A stretch of 50,741 nucleotides of DNA from an uncultured Verrucomicrobiota bacterium (GCA_949295265.1 CASFKR010000001.1:1-50741); one strand, 5' to 3'; positions 1 through 9,094 are shown, numbered from the stretch's first letter. Program-made: numbers and translations. Notes: generated from the sequence alone by a model not told the origin.

Positions 1-3000
1 CTTGCGGCGCATCAGGTAGGCGGTGAGCGCCGGCATCGGCGCCGCCGCCTTCGGGAACGGCGGCCGGCACCGCCCAGAGCGACTGCTTTCCGAGGCGCCC
101 GACGCGCACGGCATCCGGGAGCGGCGGGAGCATCGCCGAAAGCGGCGCGGCGGCTCCGCCGCCTTTTTTCGCGCCGGAGGGTGCCGACGGCAGCGGGAGC
201 ACCGATTCCGAGAAGGCCGGACCCCGCGCCTGCGGAAACCGGAAGTCCGTGCGCGGCGGGAGCGTGCCGGGCGCCAGCCGGTCAAACTCCGCATGGAAAT
301 CGAGAATCTCCGCGAGCGAGCGCGAGACGAACAGTTCCTGCCCGTCGCGCGAAACAATGCGCCACCGCATCCGGAAGGCGGGCGGGAGCTCTTCTTCGCT
401 CCAGTAATCTCGCGGCAGACGCAGGCCGAACCGGGTGTCGAGCACCGTCACGAGCGCGTCGATGAGCGGACCCTCCGGCGGCAGCTGCGCGAGCACCTGC
501 TCCGCCATCGCCGCCGTGTCGAGCGCTCGCACCTTGCCCGTGCAGTGCGCCGCCAGCGTCATGAGCGCCGCATGCGGGAGCGTCCGGATCAGGTACAGGA
601 CTTTGCCGCGAAGGGCGCCGGGCACGAGCCGCGTCGATTCCCAGAGCGGAAGCAGCGGGATTTCCGCCGGGAGCATCGAGCAGGTGATGCCGTCCGCTTC
701 GCTGTCCGGTTTGTGGACGTAGGTGAGGCGCAGGCGGCGCTCGCCCAGCAGCAGGTGGTCGGGATAGTCGCCCGCTTTGGCGGCAGGGGTTTCATCGGCG
801 TCGAGCCGGAGTTTTTCCTGCGCTTCGGGCGAAAGCGTCTTGAGCCAGTCGCGGAAGGCGGGGACATTGACGCACGAAGGCGGCAGCCCTTCATCGTAGA
901 AAGCGCACGCCGCATCGATGATGAGTTCCGCAGAGCCGGAGCGGTCTTTCTGCGTACTTTCAATGCGTTGCGCTACGCGCGCAATGTTGTCCCGGATGAC
1001 GGGCGGAACCGGCTTGGGAAAGGCGCCGAGCACGAGCCCTTCGCGGATGAAAATCTCGCGCGCCAGCGCCGGATTGACTCGCGAGATGTCGCACCGCACA
1101 TTCTCCTGCACGGTCAGCCCGTACAGGATTGCCTTGCGGAGGGCGCGTGCCGAGCCTGCGACGGGGTCCCATGATTCTGCACTGTAGCTGTAGCGCACGA
1201 GGTGGCGCGCCAGCGGCTCGATCCACATGGGATCAATCGCCGCCGCGCGCCGCGCATACAGGCGCGAGGTGTCCACGCGCTCCGCGCACATGATCCAGTC
1301 GGGCGATTTTTTGGCTTTGGCGAGACCCGACCCCGGGAAAAGCCAGAAGCGCGAGCCGTTGGCGCCCGCGTAATTGCGCACTTCCGCGTCGTAGCGCCCG
1401 ATGTTGCCGAGCAGCCCGGAGAGGAGCGCCTTGTGGAGACCGGCGGTCCCGCCGACGTCGGAGGTGAGCGTCAGTTTTTCGCGCCGCAGCAAATCGCAGA
1501 GTTGTTTGTGCACATCCTCCCATTCGCAGAGTTTGCGGTAGCTGACGAAGTTCTTCTGGCAGGCGCGCCGCAGCGCCGTCCGTGTCAGGGGCGTGGCAGG
1601 GTCGTGGAAGCGGTTCCACAGGCGCAGGAGCCCGAGGAAGTCCGAGGTTTTATCGCGGAAGGCGGCATGCGCCGCTTCGGCCTCCGCCGATTTTTCGGCG
1701 GGGCGCACCAGCGGGTCTTCGCAGGAGAGCGCGGAGACCACGATGAGCGCATCGCGCAGCGCGCCCTGCCGGTCGGCTTCAAAGAGCATGCGCGAGAGCG
1801 CGGGGTCGATCGGGAGGCGGACAATCCGGCGGCCGAGCGGCGTGAGGCGATAGCGTGTGGCGCCGGGGGACTCGCGTTCCTGGATGGCGCCGAGCGCGAG
1901 CAGTTCGCGGTAGCCCTCGCGCATGGCGGTCGCGGCCGGGGGCTGCAGAAACGGGAAGGTGTCGATGTCACCCAGCCGCCAGTCGAGCATCGAAAGGATG
2001 GCGCCCGCCAGCGAGGCCCGCCGGATATCCGGCTCGGTGAAGGCATCGCGCTTTTCGAAGTCCTCCCGGCTGTACAGGCGGATGCAGACGCCGGGTCCGA
2101 GGCGTCCGCAACGGCCTTTGCGCTGTTCGGCCGCCGCTTGCGAAATGGGCTCGATGTGCAGACGCTTTACGCGTGCCCGTGCGCTGTAGCGCGAGATGCG
2201 CGCAAGCCCGGAATCGATGACGAACCGGATGCCGGGAATGGTGACCGAGGTTTCCGCGACGTTGGTCGCCAGCACAACACGCCGCTTGCCGGGCATCCGC
2301 ATAAACGCCCGCCGCTGTTCGCCGGGCGGCAGACTCGCCAGCAGCGGAATCGCCACCACGTTCGGAAGCGCGCGTCCTTCCACGGCCTGCGTGGAGGCGC
2401 GGATGTCCCGCTCGCCGGGCAGAAAGACGAGGATGTCGCCTTCTCCGGAGCGCGCCAGGCATTCTTCCACGGCATCCGCAACGGCACCCGCCACATCGTC
2501 GTCTTCGTCTTCCCGGGGACGGTATACGACCTCCACCGGGTAGGTGCGCCCTGGAATCTCCAGAACGGGGGCGCCCCCGAAAAATTCGGAAAAGGGCCCC
2601 GTTTCGAGCGTCGCGGAGGAAAGGATAACCTTGAGGTCGGGACGGCGCGGCAGCAGCTTTTTGAGGCACCCGAGGATGAAGTCGATGTTGAGCGTGCGCT
2701 CGTGCGCTTCGTCCACGATGATGGTCTGGTAGCGGCGCAGCAGGGGATCGCCCCGGAGTTCCGCGAGGAGCACGCCGTCGGTCATGAACTTGATTTTCGC
2801 CTGCTCCGGCATGTGGCGCGCAAAGCGGTGCTGCCAGCCGACCAGGTTGCGCGCCGCACCCAGCTCGTCCGCCACGCGTTCCGCTACGGTGACGGCGGCA
2901 ATGCGCCGCGGCTGCGTGCACGCAATCAGCCCCGTTTTCGCCAGCCCTGCGCGGAGGCAGATCTGCGGCAGCTGGGTCGTTTTGCCGGATCCCGTAGCGC

Positions 3001-3106
3001 CGCGAATGATGACAACCGGATGCCGGAGGATGGTCCGCTCGATTTCCTCCACGCATCCGAGAATCGGGAGGCGCCCCTCCGTCGGCTGTTTTTCGTCATC
3101 ATTCAT
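1..3106 (-). CDS. hrpA: ATP-dependent helicase HrpA (DEAH box), C-terminus cut by window edge
   Basis: Reading the minus strand from ATG 3106 gives about 1035 residues without a stop, running off the window start. Seen: Walker A GATGSGKTT at residues 36-44, DEAH in IVDEAHERT, an S-A-T motif, and a QRKGRCGR motif VI. Beyond the helicase core come the helicase-associated/OB region and a long C-terminal part resembling the DUF3418 region of HrpA. HrpA proteins are usually about 1300 residues, so roughly 250 are missing here. The family contains DEAH RNA helicases linked to mRNA processing and rescue of stalled ribosomes. An in-frame ATG at 3118 is an alternative start; neither has a clear Shine-Dalgarno. 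The gene is divergent from the HU-like gene. Around 1582-1598 it carries a one-mismatch copy of the dispersed 17-bp motif, read as ATPLT. Confidence 0.9.
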   Translation of the reverse strand, partial: MNDDEKQPTEGRLPILGCVEEIERTILRHPVVIIRGATGSGKTTQLPQICLRAGLAKTGLIACTQPRRIAAVTVAERVADELGAARNLVGWQHRFARHMPEQAKIKFMTDGVLLAELRGDPLLRRYQTIIVDEAHERTLNIDFILGCLKKLLPRRPDLKVILSSATLETGPFSEFFGGAPVLEIPGRTYPVEVVYRPREDEDDDVAGAVADAVEECLARSGEGDILVFLPGERDIRASTQAVEGRALPNVVAIPLLASLPPGEQRRAFMRMPGKRRVVLATNVAETSVTIPGIRFVIDSGLARISRYSARARVKRLHIEPISQAAAEQRKGRCGRLGPGVCIRLYSREDFEKRDAFTEPDIRRASLAGAILSMLDWRLGDIDTFPFLQPPAATAMREGYRELLALGAIQERESPGATRYRLTPLGRRIVRLPIDPALSRMLFEADRQGALRDALIVVSALSCEDPLVRPAEKSAEAEAAHAAFRDKTSDFLGLLRLWNRFHDPATPLTRTALRRACQKNFVSYRKLCEWEDVHKQLCDLLRREKLTLTSDVGGTAGLHKALLSGLLGNIGRYDAEVRNYAGANGSRFWLFPGSGLAKAKKSPDWIMCAERVDTSRLYARRAAAIDPMWIEPLARHLVRYSYSAESWDPVAGSARALRKAILYGLTVQENVRCDISRVNPALAREIFIREGLVLGAFPKPVPPVIRDNIARVAQRIESTQKDRSGSAELIIDAACAFYDEGLPPSCVNVPAFRDWLKTLSPEAQEKLRLDADETPAAKAGDYPDHLLLGERRLRLTYVHKPDSEADGITCSMLPAEIPLLPLWESTRLVPGALRGKVLYLIRTLPHAALMTLAAHCTGKVRALDTAAMAEQVLAQLPPEGPLIDALVTVLDTRFGLRLPRDYWSEEELPPAFRMRWRIVSRDGQELFVSRSLAEILDFHAEFDRLAPGTLPPRTDFRFPQARGPAFSESVLPLPSAPSGAKKGGGAAAPLSAMLPPLPDAVRVGRLGKQSLWAVPAAVPEGGGADAGAHRLPDAPQ
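1582..1598. repeat. Dispersed 17-bp motif, one mismatch
   Basis: GTGTCAGGGGCGTGGCA on the plus strand, within hrpA; differs from the consensus at one base. Confidence 0.7.
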
Positions 3107-3351
3107 GCTTGGAAGCATAGCCGAAACAGGGGCCTTCAGCAAATTCGGACCCGGTTCCGCCGCCCGTCCGGACGCACGGTCCGCCCCGTGGAGCCGTCTC
3201 CGGAAGCTCGAACGTGAAAAACTTCACCGAAAAGGGCGGATTTTTTCGAAATCGTAGTCGGTTTCATGAAAAAATCATAAATTTCATGGGATTGAAACTG
3301 CGCTTTGGCATTGTCTTTTCAGCCGAAATGGTTCCAAAAGGGGTGATTGAC
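3107..3351. other. Divergent intergenic region, hrpA / HU-like gene
   Basis: AT-richer than its surroundings between 3230 and 3330, with TTTCATG repeated twice around 3263-3290. It must hold the hrpA promoter, but I could not pick a convincing one. A possible 63-codon reading frame at 3214-3405 overlaps the HU promoter and is not credible as a gene. Confidence 0.4.
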
Positions 3352-3380
3352 TTGTCAAATCCGAGTGGATTCGGTATAAA
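3352..3380 (+). promoter_or_regulatory. Sigma-70-type promoter of the HU-like gene
   Basis: A -35 box TTGTCA (3352-3357) and a -10 box TATAAA (3375-3380) are separated by exactly 17 nt. They lie 79 nt before the HU-like ATG, giving a leader of about 70 nt. This is the best consensus match in the window. Confidence 0.7.
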
Positions 3381-3459
3381 CGGGGTGAAGAACATTCCGT
3401 CATAAGAATCGTTTTTTCAACCCCTTCACTCCATTGTCCCTCCAACGAAGGTTCGTATT

Positions 3460-3762
3460 ATGGCTACAAGTTTTCCCAAGACGAAAGTCCAGATTGTTCG
3501 CGTCCTGAGCGATCGTACGGATTTAAGTCAAACCAAGGTTGAGAAAGTGCTCGACGAATTGGCCGCGCTTGCTTATGCCGGTGCCAAGGAAAAGCATGGT
3601 TTCAACCTTCCGGGATTCGGTAAATTGGTTTTGGTTCACCACAAACAGCGCAAGGGAATCAACCCGCGCAACAAAACCTCCATCGATATTCCGGCGAAAG
3701 TCGTTGTGAAGTTCCGCGTGTCCAAAGTCGCAAAAGATGCGATTCTGTCCCATCTTTCCTGA
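3460..3762 (+). CDS. HU/IHF-family DNA-binding protein
   Basis: One hundred residues, the usual HU/IHF length. It has the N-terminal helices for dimerisation, a GFGKLVLVHHKQRKGINPR stretch corresponding to the start of the DNA-binding arm, and a basic second half ending in a short helix. Such proteins bend and compact DNA and assist replication and transcription. GAAGG lies 8 nt before the ATG, one of few plausible ribosome-binding sites here. The gene is monocistronic, with its own promoter at 3352-3380 and the first clear terminator at 3918-3956. The arm differs enough from E. coli HU that I do not choose between HU and IHF. Confidence 0.9.
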   Translation: MATSFPKTKVQIVRVLSDRTDLSQTKVEKVLDELAALAYAGAKEKHGFNLPGFGKLVLVHHKQRKGINPRNKTSIDIPAKVVVKFRVSKVAKDAILSHLS

Positions 3763-3917
3763 GACTGCCGACCATCGTTGAACTTCGACTCTTTTCGGGG
3801 TCCCCGATAGAGCCTTACTGCTAACAGCCGAACGGCAAATAACCGCGAACCGTGATTCCCCTTGGGTGACAGGGAGTGGACGTTCACCCGAAAGAAATTC
3901 GGTAGAGCATTCTCCGA
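3763..3917 (+). other. Long 3' untranslated stretch or possible small RNA before a terminator
   Basis: The 155 nt between the HU-like stop and the terminator stem have no credible reading frame but contain small self-complementary segments, for example CGGGGTCCCCG near 3796-3806. They could be a long 3' UTR or a separate small RNA ending at the same terminator. No tmRNA, 6S, SRP or RNase P signature was recognised. Confidence 0.3.
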
Positions 3918-3956
3918 GGCATCTCGAGCGACGGTCAGAGATGCCCCGGGTTTTTT
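3918..3956 (+). terminator. Rho-independent terminator after the HU-like gene
   Basis: Perfect 8-bp stem GGCATCTC (3918-3925) with GAGATGCC (3938-3945), a 12-nt loop, then CCGGG and six T (3951-3956). Confidence 0.8.
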
Positions 3957-3964
3957 GCGCCTCG

Positions 3965-4243
3965 TAACGGTTTTCACCGCCAGAAAAGGGTGTCGCACGG
4001 ACGTCGAATTCCATAACGGTTTGCAACGCCAGAAAAGGCGTCGCACGGGCGTCGAATTCCATAACGGTTTCCACCGCCTGAAAAGGGCGTCGCATGGGCG
4101 TCGAATCCCGTAACGGTTTGCACCGCCTGAAAAGGGCGTTGCACGGGCGTCGAATTCCATAACGGTTTGCACCGCCTGAAAAGGGCGTTGCACGGGCGTC
4201 GAATTCCATAACGGTTTTCAACGCCAGAAAAGGGCGTCGCCGG
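3965..4243. repeat. Tandem array of a 49-bp repeat, about 5.7 copies
   Basis: Copies start at 3965, 4014, 4062, 4111, 4160 and 4209. The unit is 49 bp; the second copy is 48 and the last is partial. Each begins TAACGGTTT and ends CGAATTCCA (or a one- or two-base variant). In the middle each has a potential hairpin with a CGCC arm, an AGAAAA or TGAAAA loop and a GGCG arm. The unit is not a multiple of three, so frames across it shift from copy to copy and it is not protein coding. The array lies between the HU terminator and the response-regulator gene. Confidence 0.9.
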
Positions 4244-4358
4244 CCGGCGGCGGTTTCCCGTTTCGGCATGGAAGGCGGTTTGGCAATTTGATAGAATGGG
4301 CGGTGTCTTTCCGGACCATCCGGACCGTACATTCCGGGAAAAGTATACGAGGCGGACC

Positions 4359-5027
4359 ATGAAGATTTTACTCGTTGAGGATGACGATAAAACGGCGCGT
4401 TTTGTGGAACGGGCCTTTGCCGATGTGGGGTATGTCGTGGTTCGGGCCGCCGATGGGCTTGAAGGACTGCATGCCGTGCAGCGTGAGTCTTTCGATGCGG
4501 CGATTGTCGACGTCATGCTTCCCAAACTCGACGGGCTTTCGCTCATTGAGCAGCTCCGTTCCCGCGGCCAGCATCTTCCCATCATCGTGCTGAGCGCCCG
4601 CGATTCCGTCGAGAGTAAAATCAAAGGTCTTGAAGTGGGCGGCGATGATTATCTGGCAAAGCCCTTTTCGGTGACGGAGCTCATCGCCCGGGTACAGGCG
4701 CTCCTCCGGCGCGCTTCCCGGGAGGCGGAGGCGACGACGCTCACCGTCGAGGATCTCGTGATGGATCTCAAGACGCGCAAAGTTTTTCGCGGCGGCGAGC
4801 GCATCCTCCTGCAGCCGCTCGAATTCCAGCTGCTCGAATACCTCGTGCGCAACCGCGGGCGCGTCGTTTCCAAAACCGGCATCATGGAGCACGTCTGGGA
4901 GTACGACTTCGATCCCGGTACCAACGTGGTGGAATCCCGCGTCTGCCGCTTGCGTGAGAAAATCGACAAAGGATTCGAGCGGAAGCTGATCCGGACGGTG
5001 CGGGGCTTCGGCTATGTCCTGGATTGA
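4359..5027 (+). CDS. OmpR/CusR-type response regulator
   Basis: 222 residues. The receiver domain (1-115) has acidic pocket D8/D9, phosphoacceptor D51 in VDVMLP, S79 in VLSARDS and K101 in LAKPFS. The winged-helix domain (about 125-222) ends with the RTVRGFGYVLD motif of the OmpR/PhoB class. The sequence around YDFDPGTNVVESRV most resembles the CusR/CzcR/QseB branch, often metal or envelope responsive; that assignment is by similarity only. ATG 4359 is chosen over an upstream in-frame ATG at 4296 because GAGG sits 8 nt before it and the receiver fold starts there. The last 14 nt overlap the kinase gene, so the pair is translationally coupled. Confidence 0.93.
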   Translation: MKILLVEDDDKTARFVERAFADVGYVVVRAADGLEGLHAVQRESFDAAIVDVMLPKLDGLSLIEQLRSRGQHLPIIVLSARDSVESKIKGLEVGGDDYLAKPFSVTELIARVQALLRRASREAEATTLTVEDLVMDLKTRKVFRGGERILLQPLEFQLLEYLVRNRGRVVSKTGIMEHVWEYDFDPGTNVVESRVCRLREKIDKGFERKLIRTVRGFGYVLD

Positions 5028-6606
5028 GCGTTTTCCCGTCATCCGCACCCTGCGGTTCTGGGCGGCTTTCTGGACGACGGTGCTGTTTTTCACGCTGTTT
5101 GTCGCCTTTTTCATCGCGATTTGGCATGTGGACCGGATGATGACCTTCCGCTCCATCGAGGCCAATCTCCTGTTTATGTTCGACGAATATCACGCCGAAT
5201 ATCTGCTGGGGAGCGAATTTGAAGAGACGGGCGATTTTGTCCCGGAGGACAGTCTGCCGCTCCCGGTGCGCGAAGCCCGGGCGCACGCGTGGCCGGGTGC
5301 GGTTGCCGTGGCGTGTCTGCGCGAATCGCCGGCGCTGTATTGCCTGTGCCTCTCCTGGCAGGGGCAGGCGGTCAAGGCGCGGCTCGACGCGGAAGGGCGT
5401 GCCCTTTCCGTCGAGACGCTGGTGCCGACCAACCGCATTGAAAACCTCAATGTGCAGTTCAACGACGAATATCACGGCGTCGGCTACAGCAACGTGTTCA
5501 ATCTGCTCGTTTCCGGCGACGGACGGCAGATTCTTGCGCATTCCCGGGTGCATCCGGATGAACTGCCAAAACTGGCCGCGCTCGCCGGTACGGTTCCGCA
5601 CGGCGTTTTTCGAACCGTGAACATCGGGGAAACGGAATACCGCGTGCGATGTGCCCCCACGTTTGACGGCAATCTGTTCGTCTTCGGCACGCGCCTCGAT
5701 ACGGAGCGCGATGAGCGCATCGCCGCAATTTTCATGGTCAGCCTCGTGCTCGTCTTCCTCGCCAGTGTGGTGTTGGGTACGGTGCTGGCCGGCAAGTGCG
5801 TTTCAGGCATCGTCCGCGTGTCGGCGGCCGCGCAGAAGATTCAGTCCGGTCACTATTCCCAGCGTGTGGCGCATGGCAATGAGGGTTCAGAGATTGATGG
5901 GCTCATCGATGCCTTCAACAGCATGGTGGCGCACACGGAGAGCGTCATCACGGAACTGCGCACCATTTCAGACAACATTGCGCACGACCTCAAGACGCCC
6001 ATCACCCGTATGCGCGGCAAGGCCGAGCTCTCGCTGTATCACGACAACCCCGGCGAGCAGTCTCTCGCCGAAGATATCGCCGAGGAGTGCGACGGGATGC
6101 TCTCCATGATCAACACGATGCTGGAGATTACCCGGACCGAATACGATATTCAGCGCCGCACCCGCGGCGTCGTGGACCTCCATGCCGAAGCCATGCGGGC
6201 GGAAGACCTCTTTTCGCCGCTCGCCGGCGATTCCGGCGTGGCGCTCACCGTGACGGCGGAGGAAGCGGCTGTACTGCCGCAGGCCGATGTTCTGCAGATG
6301 CGCCGCCTTCTCGCGAATCTGCTCGACAACGCCATCAAGTTCACGCCCCGCGGCGGCCGCGTTTCGCTCACCGTGCGGCGCATTGCGCAGCAGGCGGAAA
6401 TCATCGTGTCCGACACCGGCTGCGGCATTCCGGCCGCAGAACTGCCGCACGTTTTCGAACGCTTTTTCCGCTCGGATAAAAGCCGCAACATTCCCGGAAA
6501 CGGTCTCGGGCTGAGCCTCGTTCACGCCATCGTCCATGCGCATGGCGGCACCATCCGTCTCGACAGCCGGGAAGGCGAGGGGACGACGGTCACCATCCGC
6601 CTGTAG
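5014..6606 (+). CDS. Membrane sensor histidine kinase, partner of the preceding regulator
   Basis: 530 residues. Membrane segments at about 14-38 and 237-260 enclose a periplasmic sensor domain of about 195 residues that I do not recognise. A HAMP linker follows (about 260-312), then a dimerisation domain with H-box NIAHDLKTP (H324). The ATPase domain has the N-box NLLDNAIKFTP, the G1 box DTGCGIP and the G2 box GNGLGLSLVHAI. All catalytic elements are intact. It is expected to sense an envelope signal and phosphorylate D51 of the regulator upstream. The stop is 3 nt from the end of the convergent gene at 6610, so there is no room for an intergenic terminator. Confidence 0.93.
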   Translation: MSWIERFPVIRTLRFWAAFWTTVLFFTLFVAFFIAIWHVDRMMTFRSIEANLLFMFDEYHAEYLLGSEFEETGDFVPEDSLPLPVREARAHAWPGAVAVACLRESPALYCLCLSWQGQAVKARLDAEGRALSVETLVPTNRIENLNVQFNDEYHGVGYSNVFNLLVSGDGRQILAHSRVHPDELPKLAALAGTVPHGVFRTVNIGETEYRVRCAPTFDGNLFVFGTRLDTERDERIAAIFMVSLVLVFLASVVLGTVLAGKCVSGIVRVSAAAQKIQSGHYSQRVAHGNEGSEIDGLIDAFNSMVAHTESVITELRTISDNIAHDLKTPITRMRGKAELSLYHDNPGEQSLAEDIAEECDGMLSMINTMLEITRTEYDIQRRTRGVVDLHAEAMRAEDLFSPLAGDSGVALTVTAEEAAVLPQADVLQMRRLLANLLDNAIKFTPRGGRVSLTVRRIAQQAEIIVSDTGCGIPAAELPHVFERFFRSDKSRNIPGNGLGLSLVHAIVHAHGGTIRLDSREGEGTTVTIRL

Positions 6607-6609
6607 CGC

Positions 6610-8793
6610 TTACACGAGGCGCAGAAGCACCGCGTCGCCGGGGCGCAGCGCCGTCTCTTCGCACGGTGCCGCGTCCGCCGCCGCTCCTGCCGCCGTGGCA
6701 GGGGCGTGGCACAGGCGTGCCGCTGGCGTGGCACCCGCGGCGGCGAAATTCGCCGCAAAGAGCCACTGCGTGCCGTCTGCGGCGGTGACGTGCACGGTGC
6801 GCACGTCGCCCTGCGCGCTCCAGACCGCCTCCCGCAGCGTATCCGGCGCCGTGGCTGCGGCGCATGCGCCGTCGACGGGCGTTTCGCCGCATCGCCACAG
6901 GCGTGTGCCCGTGTGGTGGACCGTGCAGATGCGCTCGGCATACAGCGAGCCGGGGCGCGGCAGTCCGCGGTGCATGAGGATGTTCTGCTCCGTTTCGCGC
7001 CGCAGCGCCAGTGTGCGGTCTGCCTCCGTGGCGCCGCCGAGGGCGCGCACGTAAAGGGCATCATCGATGCTGGCGCCATCGGCGTGGAGCGGGATGGTCT
7101 CGTTGCGCGGGGCGGGGGCTTCCAGGCGGAGCGTGAGCCCCGGTGCGCGGAGCGTGCGGAGGCGGCCGTTGAAGACGTCGTTCGGGATGAGCAGGTTGAG
7201 TCCGTACACCGAGGTCAGCTGCGCGTCTTTGAGCATGCGGGCGCGTTGCAGGCAAAGCAGCGTCGCGCCATCCGGCAAGGCCGCGACGGCCGTATGCACT
7301 TCGGCGACGGGGTAGCTTTCTTCGCCTTCGCCGATGTGCCCCTGCTCGACGGCATGCGCACAGGCGGTCGCGACGAATCCGCCGGGAAATGCATGGACAA
7401 AGCCGCTTTGCGGGTTGTTCCGGATGAGCGTCCCCTCGAGCGCCGGTGCGAGGTTGCCCTGCCATTCGGCGAAGTCGGAGCCCGTGCGCGGCACGCAGAG
7501 CGCGACGGGCCCCTGCGCGCCGTCGCGCGTAAAGGAGCGCACCGCTCCCGGGCTGAGGATGACACCGGCCGCATGATCCGGGTCGGACCACTGCCAGGGC
7601 GCGCACGGCGCAGGCTCCGGCCGGAGCGCAGGGATGGACGGAAAGCGGCGACGCCAGTGCGCCCCGTAGGAAAGCGAGAGAATGTGGTCGGATTCGAGCC
7701 GCCGCGCGTAGTAGAGGCTCAGGTCGCGCAGCCCCGCGAGGCGTTTCGAATAGCAGGAGCCGTCGCCGGTATCGTCGACTTCTTTTTTGACGAGTGAGAG
7801 CCAGCCCTGTTCCAGCGCCGGAGCATCGGTGTCGCCGAAGGCTTCCGCCGCGAAGAGCAGCACCGGAATGGCGTAGCACTGGCAGTAGGTGTAGCGCGTG
7901 CGCGTGTCGCCGCCGATGCGCAGGAGCCGTCCGTCCGGAAAGAAGAAATGGCGCTGCACATCCCAGAGGGCGCGCGCATTGTGGAAGAGAGCCGGCGGCA
8001 GGGGGCGGTCCGTTTCCTTGCAGCCGAAATAATGCATCGCAATGTGCGAAAGCGTGATGACGGCGTAGCCGATGTTGAGGTAGCCGTGATGGTCGAGACC
8101 GTACGCCGCCGAAAAATTCGCGCCCACATACGCATCGGATTCGCGGAGCCCCTGATAAATCGCGTTGGAATGCTGATCATCCGGATGCGAGATGCCCGCC
8201 AGCAGGAGCCGGTTGGCTTTGTCGAGGATGCGGTCGCGGTCCGGCAGGCCGGGCATCTCCGCCAGCGTGCGGTACAGGAAGCATCCGTTCCATGTGTTGG
8301 ATTCCGGGTGGTTGTGTCCCGTGACATGCGGCCCCGCGCTGACTTCGAAATCCTCGAGGATGCTGTTGACCTCGGCACGGCGCACGGCGTCGTACATTTG
8401 CCGGTCGGCATCGGTCAAAAAGGGCTCGAGCAGCCGGATGGCGTGGGCGGTGCGTTCCAGTCCCAGCACGGAAATCCAGTGGCAGCCCCAGTATCCGTGG
8501 TCGGTCGTGGGCAGGTCCTGAACCGCCTTGTGGGTGCGGAGGGCATACCGGAAATAGGCGAGGGCGGTTTCGCGCAGGGCATCGGCGGCGGCACTCTCCG
8601 TTTCCGGATCCATGCAGTCGGCCAGCACGGCGCAGGCTCCGGCGACGTTGAGATTGCTCTGGACGGGCCAGTGTGCTTTTTCGCCGGTTCCGTAAAACCG
8701 GGCGGAACGGTCATGCGGCGAGATGTTTTCAGCCGTCGGCAGGAATCGGGTCCAGCGGCGCATCAGCGAAAGATAGGGCATGGCAAGAGGCAC
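6610..8793 (-). CDS. Possible heparinase/alginate-lyase-like protein (uncertain)
   Basis: 727 residues, rich in aromatic residues, His and helices, with motifs such as TTDHGYWGCHW, GHNHPESNTW and YGLDHHGYLNIGYA. Length and texture suggest the alpha/alpha-toroid plus beta-sandwich architecture of heparinase II/III and related polysaccharide lyases. This is inferred from sequence style, not a confirmed family match. No signal peptide is visible at the N-terminus, so a cytoplasmic role is possible. Starts: GTG 8793, ATG 8781 or ATG 8763; none has a Shine-Dalgarno. A promoter at 8824-8853 fits either of the first two. An exact copy of the dispersed 17-bp motif lies in the C-terminal coding part (6695-6711). 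Confidence 0.6.
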   Translation of the reverse strand: MPLAMPYLSLMRRWTRFLPTAENISPHDRSARFYGTGEKAHWPVQSNLNVAGACAVLADCMDPETESAAADALRETALAYFRYALRTHKAVQDLPTTDHGYWGCHWISVLGLERTAHAIRLLEPFLTDADRQMYDAVRRAEVNSILEDFEVSAGPHVTGHNHPESNTWNGCFLYRTLAEMPGLPDRDRILDKANRLLLAGISHPDDQHSNAIYQGLRESDAYVGANFSAAYGLDHHGYLNIGYAVITLSHIAMHYFGCKETDRPLPPALFHNARALWDVQRHFFFPDGRLLRIGGDTRTRYTYCQCYAIPVLLFAAEAFGDTDAPALEQGWLSLVKKEVDDTGDGSCYSKRLAGLRDLSLYYARRLESDHILSLSYGAHWRRRFPSIPALRPEPAPCAPWQWSDPDHAAGVILSPGAVRSFTRDGAQGPVALCVPRTGSDFAEWQGNLAPALEGTLIRNNPQSGFVHAFPGGFVATACAHAVEQGHIGEGEESYPVAEVHTAVAALPDGATLLCLQRARMLKDAQLTSVYGLNLLIPNDVFNGRLRTLRAPGLTLRLEAPAPRNETIPLHADGASIDDALYVRALGGATEADRTLALRRETEQNILMHRGLPRPGSLYAERICTVHHTGTRLWRCGETPVDGACAAATAPDTLREAVWSAQGDVRTVHVTAADGTQWLFAANFAAAGATPAARLCHAPATAAGAAADAAPCEETALRPGDAVLLRLV
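6695..6711. repeat. Dispersed 17-bp motif, exact copy
   Basis: GTGGCAGGGGCGTGGCA on the plus strand, inside the gene at 6610-8793, where it encodes part of an Ala-rich stretch (HAPAT). Confidence 0.85.
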
Positions 8794-8823
8794 GGAAGGG
8801 GGTTCAGATCTTCAAACACGGAA

Positions 8824-8853
8824 ATGGTAGCGGAGATGATTGGCAGGATGCAA
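8824..8853 (-). promoter_or_regulatory. Probable promoter of the gene ending at 6610
   Basis: On the minus strand, -35 TTGCAT (8853-8848) and -10 TACCAT (8829-8824) are 18 nt apart, about 30-43 nt before the candidate starts. TACCAT is also the likely -10 box at 34563. Confidence 0.45.
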
Positions 8854-9058
8854 ACCAAAAATGCCCCGGTTCCCCCTCATTTCCTGTACCGTACACCCCG
8901 CCACGACTCTTCTGCGTCTCTGCGGGAACCATAATGGGTATCATGGATGGTCGGGCGAATTTCCGGATTCCAATGCCGTCAAAAATCGGGATCAACCCGG
9001 ACCAGGGGCGCATTTACGATGAGAAGGTACACACGCAACGCACGCTTGGATTTTACAG

Positions 9059-9087
9059 TTGAGCGTGTGCCGGAAAAGTGGTATTTT
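9059..9087 (+). promoter_or_regulatory. Possible promoter placing the DUF5672 gene on a leaderless mRNA
   Basis: TTGAGC (9059-9064) and TATTTT (9082-9087) have 17-nt spacing. The ATG at 9095 lies where transcription would start, so no leader remains. The -35 match is modest. Confidence 0.4.
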
Positions 9088-9094
9088 TTACGAC

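Noticed and set aside
3214..3405. 63-codon gene before the HU-like gene
   Set aside because: Overlaps the HU promoter, has no ribosome-binding site and no recognisable product.
3965..4243. CRISPR array
   Set aside because: The 49-bp units are contiguous with no unique spacers, and no cas genes are in the window.
3523..4332. Minus-strand reading frame of 269 codons with repeated peptide segments
   Set aside because: It is antisense to the HU-like gene and runs through the 49-bp repeats; the unit is not a multiple of three, so the peptide repeats appear in different frames.
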